A stretch of 64,000 nucleotides of DNA from Oscillospiraceae bacterium (GTDB taxonomy: Bacteria > Bacillota > Clostridia > Oscillospirales > Ruminococcaceae). A program made the position numbers and the translations under genes. Shown one piece after another: positions 59,924 through 64,000 of this stretch (position 1 is its first letter; each line of letters opens with the position of its first letter). The notes beneath the pieces were generated by a model. It did no database searches, had not been told where the DNA came from, and saw only the letters and a list, made by a program, of their open reading frames with translations. The DNA lies in NCBI GenBank assembly GCA_009777725.1, contig WRLG01000001.1, positions 180,106-244,105 on the forward strand. Direction: 5' to 3'.

Positions 59924-60056
59924 GGCAGTTGCGATAAAAATTATTAAGGAAATAGCGGGGAAAATGGCTGACATATCTTGCGGAGCTACTTCAGTATGGG
60001 CGATGTATCAGCCTAAAGAACCGTCAATGACAAAAAACTATCCCGACAAAAAATAA
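59901..60056 (+). CDS. agrD: AgrD-like cyclic autoinducer peptide precursor, serine at the ring position
   Basis: 51 residues: an amphipathic leader (EKSEAVAIKIIKEIAGKMA), then ISCGATSVWAMYQPKEPSMT and a charged end. YQPKEP is the conserved AgrB cleavage-tail motif. In relatives the ring Cys lies five residues before Y-Q-P (for example C-L-W-F-T before HQPEEP in C. perfringens). Here that position is Ser31 (S-V-W-A-M), predicting a lactone, while Cys27 lies four residues earlier and would give a nine-residue ring. A strong AAAGGAGGG precedes the ATG, inside the end of agrB. Confidence 0.82.
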   Translation: MKAIEKSEAVAIKIIKEIAGKMADISCGATSVWAMYQPKEPSMTKNYPDKK

Positions 60057-60066
60057 CTGCAAAACG

Positions 60067-60103
60067 AAAAAGCCTATCTTAACCGATGGGCTTTTTTTGT
60101 TTT
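60067..60103 (+). terminator. Terminator of agrBD
   Basis: AAAGCCTATC pairs with GATGGGCTTT around TTAACC, followed by a long T-run. Confidence 0.85.
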
Positions 60104-60197
60104 TTAAAGTATTTAAGCAACTGCACTACTGGCTCTGCTACATAGCCAAATACCCTTAAATACCCCTTTCCTACTTTGAGGAAAGGAGGCAGAAAGC

Positions 60198-60644
60198 ATG
60201 AGCAGTAAGGACAAGCTGTATTCATATTATAATTCCGATTATGGGCAAGCTGTTATGGTGGACGAGGAAACATTCAAAGCCTTGACTAAAAGCGACAGGA
60301 AAATCCGCTATTTCGAGGAAGACCTGAAACAAGAGCAAAAAAGCAGGGACGAGCAGGGCGAGGTCTACTATAAACCGAGCCGTGAGGATTCGCTGGATAG
60401 GCTTACCGAGAATAACATTGTATTTGCGGATAATTCGATTGATACCGAGAAATCCGCAATGCTTAATATGCTGAAAGATTGCCTGCATTTACTTGACAAA
60501 CAGGAGCGAGAAATAATACTTGCCATTTATTTTGACGGCAAAAGTGAATTTAATCTGTCAGCCGAAACGGGAATACCAAAAACTACGATACATAACCGTA
60601 AAATCAAAACATTAGCAAAAATCCGCAGGTTATTTAAGGGCTAA
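60198..60644 (+). CDS. Sigma-70-like regulator of a mobilizable element
   Basis: 148 residues. The N-terminus (YNSDYGQAVMVDEETFKALT, KSDRKIRYFEEDLKQ) fits the 'regulatory sigma-like' proteins of clostridial mobile elements. The C-terminus is a region-4-type HTH (LLDKQEREIILAIYFDGKSE, FNLSAETGIPKTTIHNRKIK). Probably a transcription factor for mobilisation genes rather than a full sigma factor. RBS AGGAAAGGAGG. The 60-bp leader (CTACATAGCCAAATACCC...) resembles the leader of the frameshifted gene at 1-140. Confidence 0.78.
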   Translation: MSSKDKLYSYYNSDYGQAVMVDEETFKALTKSDRKIRYFEEDLKQEQKSRDEQGEVYYKPSREDSLDRLTENNIVFADNSIDTEKSAMLNMLKDCLHLLDKQEREIILAIYFDGKSEFNLSAETGIPKTTIHNRKIKTLAKIRRLFKG

Positions 60645-60659
60645 GTTTTGATAGCCCGT

Positions 60660-60692
60660 CCCTCTGCTTTGTCTAAGCGGGGGGATTTTTTT
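60660..60692 (+). terminator. Terminator after the sigma-like gene
   Basis: CCCTCTGCTT pairs (with G-T wobbles) with AAGCGGGGGG, followed by ATTTTTTT. Confidence 0.75.
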
Positions 60693-60876
60693 GAAATTGT
60701 GCATAAATAAAAGCGTTTTGAATTATTGAAAATTACGAAATTTAAAATAAACGAAAAAATAGCGGACTGAATTGCGAAGTTGACGGCAAATATAGTGAGG
60801 GGCAATTTGAACCTCTTTAAATTAAGCCGCTCCCCGATGGGGAATGAGCAAATACAAATGAACGGAGGCAAAAACT

Positions 60877-60963
60877 ATGGAATATCCCGTGATTAAGCGA
60901 CCTAAAATTAGGGGCTTGATATTGCAGACCTTGAAAAGCGGCTTGCTAAACTTCAAAGAATAA
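60877..60963 (+). CDS. 28-residue basic peptide upstream of rep
   Basis: MEYPVIKRPKIRGLILQTLK, SGLLNFKE, behind a good ACGGAGG. It lies 19 bases before the Rep_3 gene and may be translationally coupled to it, or be a remnant of the missing Rep N-terminus. No family recognised. Confidence 0.4.
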   Translation: MEYPVIKRPKIRGLILQTLKSGLLNFKE

Positions 60964-60982
60964 ACTAAAGGCGGGTGATGTT

Positions 60983-61786
60983 ATGGGGCAAGGATTAGGC
61001 TTTGAAGCGTTTCAGATTTTTAAGAAATGCCGAGTATATAAACATAACGAAACATGGCACATCTCAATCGATGCTCACGATGATGCCTTGCCGCTCTTGT
61101 TCGATTACAAAACGCAATACTACAAATACGAACTTTGGAATACACTTAGGCTTAAATCCGCCAACCAATTCCGTATGTATGAAATTCTCAAACAGTTTGA
61201 ATATAAGGGCGAGAGGACTTTAAATTTAACCGATTTAAAGCGGTTGCTTTGCATTAAGAATAACGAGTATCAGCGTTACGATAACCTCAAGGCAAGAGTG
61301 CTTGAAGCTTGCCGAAAAGCCCTTGCAGAGTATACCGATATATCGTTTACATATCTGCCTGCGGAGCGCAACGGCAAAGGCGGCGGCATTACTGCAATTA
61401 CATTTTATATCAAAGCCAACAAGCCCAAAGCACCTCCGCTTAGCCTTGATGAGTTTATGCAAAGAGGCAAGACAACAGAGGAATCTCCGCCTGCTCCCCA
61501 ATTACAAATGCCGCAAATATATAAAGATAAAAACCTTGAATTTCTTGCCGAAGCTTGCGATGAGGAGTTTTCGGAGCGGCAGATGAGAGTTATATTTGAT
61601 GTTGTTATAAAGGCAGTTCCTTTCACGATTTGCAAACATACTATGGCTCTGCAACATTACGATTATCTGCGAATGAAATATAACGAGTTTTGTTATACGG
61701 CTGACAAAAAGGCTGTCGAGGGTTCGCCCGTCCGCAACAGGTTTGCATACTTTCTTTCAACATTAAAAGCTGAAACTGCATTTTAA
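60983..61786 (+). CDS. Rep_3-family replication initiator, apparently N-terminally truncated
   Basis: 267 residues. TQYYKYELWNTLRLKSANQF, RMYEILKQFEYKGERTLNLT, DLKRLLCI and VLEACRKALAEYTDISFTYL are the second half of a Rep_3 (RepB-type) initiator with its winged helix. The first ~85-100 residues usual in the family ('NxLxxAxxxLSxxEQK') are absent; the ATG here starts directly at the strand before 'FKKCRVYKHNETWHISIDAH'. Three 22-bp iterons follow the gene, as expected for a Rep_3 origin. Loss of the first winged helix would likely impair initiation. Confidence 0.78.
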   Translation: MGQGLGFEAFQIFKKCRVYKHNETWHISIDAHDDALPLLFDYKTQYYKYELWNTLRLKSANQFRMYEILKQFEYKGERTLNLTDLKRLLCIKNNEYQRYDNLKARVLEACRKALAEYTDISFTYLPAERNGKGGGITAITFYIKANKPKAPPLSLDEFMQRGKTTEESPPAPQLQMPQIYKDKNLEFLAEACDEEFSERQMRVIFDVVIKAVPFTICKHTMALQHYDYLRMKYNEFCYTADKKAVEGSPVRNRFAYFLSTLKAETAF

Positions 61787-61796
61787 TTTCGCATAA

Positions 61797-61862
61797 TTTG
61801 CAATGGAGTGTAGGGAAGTTTGCAATAGAATGTAGGGAAGTTTGCAATGCAATGTAGGGAAG
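61797..61862. repeat. Three tandem 22-bp iterons (plasmid-type replication origin)
   Basis: Three head-to-tail copies of TTTGCAATNNARTGTAGGGAAG at 61797, 61819 and 61841, differing at only a few positions and lying directly after the Rep_3 gene. This is the standard layout of an iteron-controlled origin. Confidence 0.85.
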
Positions 61863-61904
61863 TAAATTTTTAAACGCTGTAATTATCAAGGTTTGCGAGG
61901 GGTC

Positions 61905-61957
61905 TAAACAAGTAATAAACAAGATATAAACAAGTTATAAACAAGCGAACAAACAAG
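61905..61957. repeat. Five 11-bp-spaced TAAACAAG repeats
   Basis: TAAACAAG at 61905, 61916, 61927 and 61938, and CAAACAAG at 61950. They face the same side of the helix (about 11-bp period). A second protein-binding array of the origin region, or an operator of the 62013 gene. Confidence 0.7.
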
Positions 61958-62012
61958 AGAGCGGTTTGTTTGTAAGTTTTCAACACAAAAAATAAGGGAG
62001 TGAATTAGTTAT

Positions 62013-62822
62013 ATGCTGTATACCGATGAGCAGATTGCAAAGGCTAAGTCAGCGGATTTAGCGGCGGCTTTTCAAAGGCGAGGCTACACCTGCGAAAAGG
62101 CGGGTAAAGATATTCATGTCAGAGGATTCGGCGGCTTGTATGTCGGAAGCCCAACGCAAAGCAGTTATTATTGTCATTCAAAAAAAATCGGCGGCGGGAA
62201 CGCTGTTGTCGGCACTTCTTCCCCGCTTATAGTCAAAGAAAAGCGAACGCTTGAAATGCCGGAAAAAGCAAGCGACTATAGGCGTGTGTTTGCATATCTG
62301 ATACAGCAAAGAAAAATTTCGCCCGATATTATCCGTGCGTTAATCAGCCAAAACATATTATATCAAGATGTTAAAGGCAACGCCGTATTTGTTCATCTTG
62401 ACAATGACGGTAATACTTGCGGGGCGGAGTTAGTCGGAACTCTTTCGGCAAAACCATTTAAAGGCATTGCGGCGGGAACTCACGAGAGCGTTTTCAGATT
62501 TTTCAAAGGCGGCAATCCCGATACTGCTTACATATTCGAGAGTACAATCGATGCTATGAGTTTTGTTCAGCTTTATCCCGAATTAAGCGGCGAGTTTGTT
62601 TCAATGGCGGGACTGAAAGATTTTGCGGTTAAGAACCTTGCGGAGCGAGGAATGAAAATCATATCATGCGTTGACAACGATGAAGCGGGGCGAAATTTCA
62701 ACGGGCGTGTTATGAGTTATGCAAAAGTATTCTCTGCAAGCGGCGAATGTTCTAAAGAGAATGTCAAAGACTTCACAAAGACTTCGCAAGCACAGATTGT
62801 TAGGTCTACCAATCATACATAA
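62013..62822 (+). CDS. DUF3991/TOPRIM protein with an internal deletion
   Basis: 269 residues. The N-terminal zinc-domain remains (VRGFGGLYVGSPTQSSYYCH) reach 'SKKIGGG' and then jump to NAVVGTSSPLIVKEK. About 20 residues present in relatives ('FVMxxExxSFxEAVxxL') seem to be missing. The DUF3991 part (DYRRVFAYLIQQRKISPDII) and TOPRIM motifs (YIFESTIDAMSF, ISCVDNDEAGRNF) are clear. Such primase-like proteins accompany MobC/relaxase in small mobile elements. The C-terminus after NVKDFTK also looks short. Probably impaired. Confidence 0.72.
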   Translation: MLYTDEQIAKAKSADLAAAFQRRGYTCEKAGKDIHVRGFGGLYVGSPTQSSYYCHSKKIGGGNAVVGTSSPLIVKEKRTLEMPEKASDYRRVFAYLIQQRKISPDIIRALISQNILYQDVKGNAVFVHLDNDGNTCGAELVGTLSAKPFKGIAAGTHESVFRFFKGGNPDTAYIFESTIDAMSFVQLYPELSGEFVSMAGLKDFAVKNLAERGMKIISCVDNDEAGRNFNGRVMSYAKVFSASGECSKENVKDFTKTSQAQIVRSTNHT

Positions 62823-62913
62823 TGCTGAAATCACATTATGTCATTCTTAGGGCAAAGCCCTGAAACCCCGAATATATTTATATAATTATTTCATTACAAA
62901 GGAGCGAAATGCA
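62823..62913 (+). other. Candidate origin of transfer upstream of mobC
   Basis: A short hairpin AGGGC-AAA-GCCCT (62849-62861) followed by GAAACCCCG lies in the gene-free stretch before mobC. Similar 'GGGC-AAA-GCCC ... CCCCG' arrangements precede mobC in related mobilizable elements. The nick site itself cannot be assigned by eye. Confidence 0.4.
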
Positions 62914-63252
62914 ATGCCTAAGAAACAAGGAACTAAGGAAAAAAAGGTCTATTACTCCCCATCGGAATGGGAACGAATATGCAAATTTGCGGCTATGCTT
63001 AACATGAGAACGGGGACGTATATTAAAGAAATTTCTTTGAACGCTTTGATAAAAAAATATGATTTGAGTTCCGCCGATAAGTTGTCCTATTCAATTAACC
63101 GTTACGGCAATAATCTCAATCAAATTGCCCGTATCGCAAATGCAACAGGCTCGGTGTTGAAACCCGACATTGAAAGTCTGCAAGCTGATGTTGCGAAAAT
63201 CGAGAGGGACGTTGAACGGTACTTAGCACAGCTTGAATATGAAAAATTGTGA
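62914..63252 (+). CDS. MobC-like relaxosome protein
   Basis: 112 residues: KKVYYSPSEWERICKFAAML, NMRTGTYIKEISLNALIKKY, then YSINRYGNNLNQIARIANAT. This is the ribbon-helix-helix plus 'GNNLNQIAR' signature of MobC. It binds oriT and positions the relaxase. RBS AAGGAGCG. It is followed 9 bases later by the start of a deleted relaxase, so it is now without an intact partner in cis. Confidence 0.85.
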   Translation: MPKKQGTKEKKVYYSPSEWERICKFAAMLNMRTGTYIKEISLNALIKKYDLSSADKLSYSINRYGNNLNQIARIANATGSVLKPDIESLQADVAKIERDVERYLAQLEYEKL

Positions 63253-63261
63253 GGTGGAATT

Positions 63262-63870
63262 ATGCCTGTAGTAAAACATATCGCAATCCATGTTTCGCCG
63301 CTTAAATTTCTTAAATATATACTGAATGGCGACAAGACCGCCGACATGAAATATGCAAGCGGCATGACAAATTGACGGTCTTATTGCAGATGAGAGTGTT
63401 GCAAACCTTGATGATTTACTGAAATCATTGAGCGACAACAATTACCACATTCGCCGTGGGAAATATATAACAATCCGCCCCCCGAACGGAGAGCGGGGCG
63501 TTCGCACATACAGGCTTGGTGTTGGCTATTCCGAGAAAGATTTGGAGTATCGTTTGCTTAATCGTGACAAGGAATACAGCGTTGCCGCTATTATGCAAAG
63601 ATACAAAGGGATTCAGATTGAGTATGCTCTCTGCTTGCGTAAACTTCAAATTACCGTCTATCACAAGAAGCCAAACCCAAAGCGGCATACGATAAGGGAC
63701 ATTCAGCAAATGGGCGAGTTGCTTACGTATATGCACCGCCATAATATCTGCAACCGCAATGATTTTGAAAATCGGATTGAAGATATAACGGCGGCGAATG
63801 AGGACAAAAATTTGAATTATTTACTGATGATTATAGAATTATTTGAAGCGGGAAAAAGAAATTATTTGAT
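63262..63870 (+). pseudogene. MobP-type relaxase with its catalytic domain deleted
   Basis: ATG 63262 (GAGGTGG upstream) opens VKHIAIHVSPLKFLKYILNG and MKYASGMTN, then TGA at 63373. From ATT at 63371, in another frame, the DNA continues as IDGLIADESVANLDDLLKSL, SDNNYHIRRGKYITIRPP and IEYALCLRKLQITVYHKKPN. These match the N-terminus and the post-catalytic part of one clostridial relaxase. The ~150 residues between, with the HxDxxHxHxH motif, are gone. A deletion that also shifted frame explains this. The element can only move with a relaxase in trans, such as the one at 20399. Confidence 0.75.
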
Positions 63871-63879
63871 AAAATTCTT

Positions 63880-64000
63880 CTATAAATCCTTTCTATATAC
63901 ATCCCTTCGATGCCCGTCACCTCTATCATACTCAGCCACTAATACAAAGTTTTGTGCGATTAATATTTTAGCACTGGTTATGTTCTCTTTTCGTGTACTT
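63880..64000 (-). CDS. Partial C-terminal end of an unknown leftward gene
   Basis: The last 40 codons are visible: STRKENITSAKILIAQNFVL, VAEYDRGDGHRRDVYRKDL, then TAG. The start is beyond the window. No family recognised. It is convergent with the relaxase remnant and may mark the element's edge. Confidence 0.4.
   Translation of the reverse strand, partial: STRKENITSAKILIAQNFVLVAEYDRGDGHRRDVYRKDL

Noticed and set aside
61797..61862. CRISPR-like direct repeats
   Set aside because: The three 22-bp copies are directly adjacent without spacers and lie behind a Rep gene, so they are iterons.

Overview
This window looks like an accessory island of a low-to-mid-GC Gram-positive Clostridia bacterium, probably of the Ruminococcus/Oscillospiraceae type. 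The reasons are strong AGGAGG ribosome binding sites, an AgrBD pair, CBM2-like and thrombospondin-3-like secreted proteins, and a Tn916/CTn-type conjugation module of the CD1107/CD1108/Maff2/PrgI families. I saw no rRNA, tRNA or CRISPR array.

Layout. (1) 1-3.7 kb: the end of a frameshifted sigma-like mobile-element gene, three small Xre regulators, a small secreted protein, and an ECF-like sigma factor with a membrane DUF4367-type anti-sigma factor. (2) 3.8-18.8 kb: three exported proteins on the + strand. The first is a giant repeat/FN3/PKD surface protein interrupted by one in-frame TAA. The second is a 1.57-kilo-residue CBM2/TSP3/vWA-like protein ending in an HExxHxxGxxD metalloprotease. 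The third is a secreted FN3 plus DUF5050-like protein. (3) 18.8-20.4 kb: a structured non-coding element, a promoter driving a 15-residue AgrD-like peptide, and a protein with three tandem HNH-type units. (4) 20.4-50.1 kb: a conjugative element read leftward. From right to left it carries a RepA-like initiator, an antirepressor, PcfB, VirD4-type coupling protein, Maff2, TrbL-like, PrgI, VirB4, a CD1108-like protein, DUF4315, DUF4366, topoisomerase III, an ArdC-like protein, TTRAP and CHC2 proteins, a giant methylase-helicase, MobC and relaxase. A three-gene cargo (P-loop ATPase, small protein, two-TM membrane protein) sits inside it with its own promoter and terminator. (5) 50.1-51.6 kb: a non-coding stretch and a tyrosine recombinase that lacks the segment containing the first catalytic arginine. 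(6) 51.7-60.1 kb: a second CBM2/TSP3/vWA-like protein, clearly paralogous to the one at 12.7 kb but with a different C-terminal toxin-like end. It is followed by five or six small genes that look like an immunity array. The toxin gene and a divergent agrBD pair share a promoter region that is a perfect 59-bp inverted repeat. (7) 60.1-64 kb: a decaying mobilizable plasmid-like element with a sigma-like gene, Rep_3 gene, iterons, toprim protein, MobC and a deleted relaxase.

How it fits together. The strongest candidate for something undescribed is the pair of secreted proteins with one shared trunk and exchanged C-termini (metzincin at 12.7 kb, pre-toxin plus toxin tail at 54.8 kb). One copy appears wired to quorum sensing: its promoter and the agrB promoter are mirror images, each -35 box lying at the outer end of a palindrome arm that carries two GGCATGA direct repeats. 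The AgrD peptide has serine where the ring cysteine is usually found. No agrC or agrA is present in the window.

A second theme is decay by internal deletion (integrase, relaxase, toprim protein, Rep, CD1108-like protein). A third is a family of short GAGTTAAGAG-type minirepeats spread through the conjugative element, several of them translated in frame. All family assignments were made by reading the sequence and recalling family features; no search was run.
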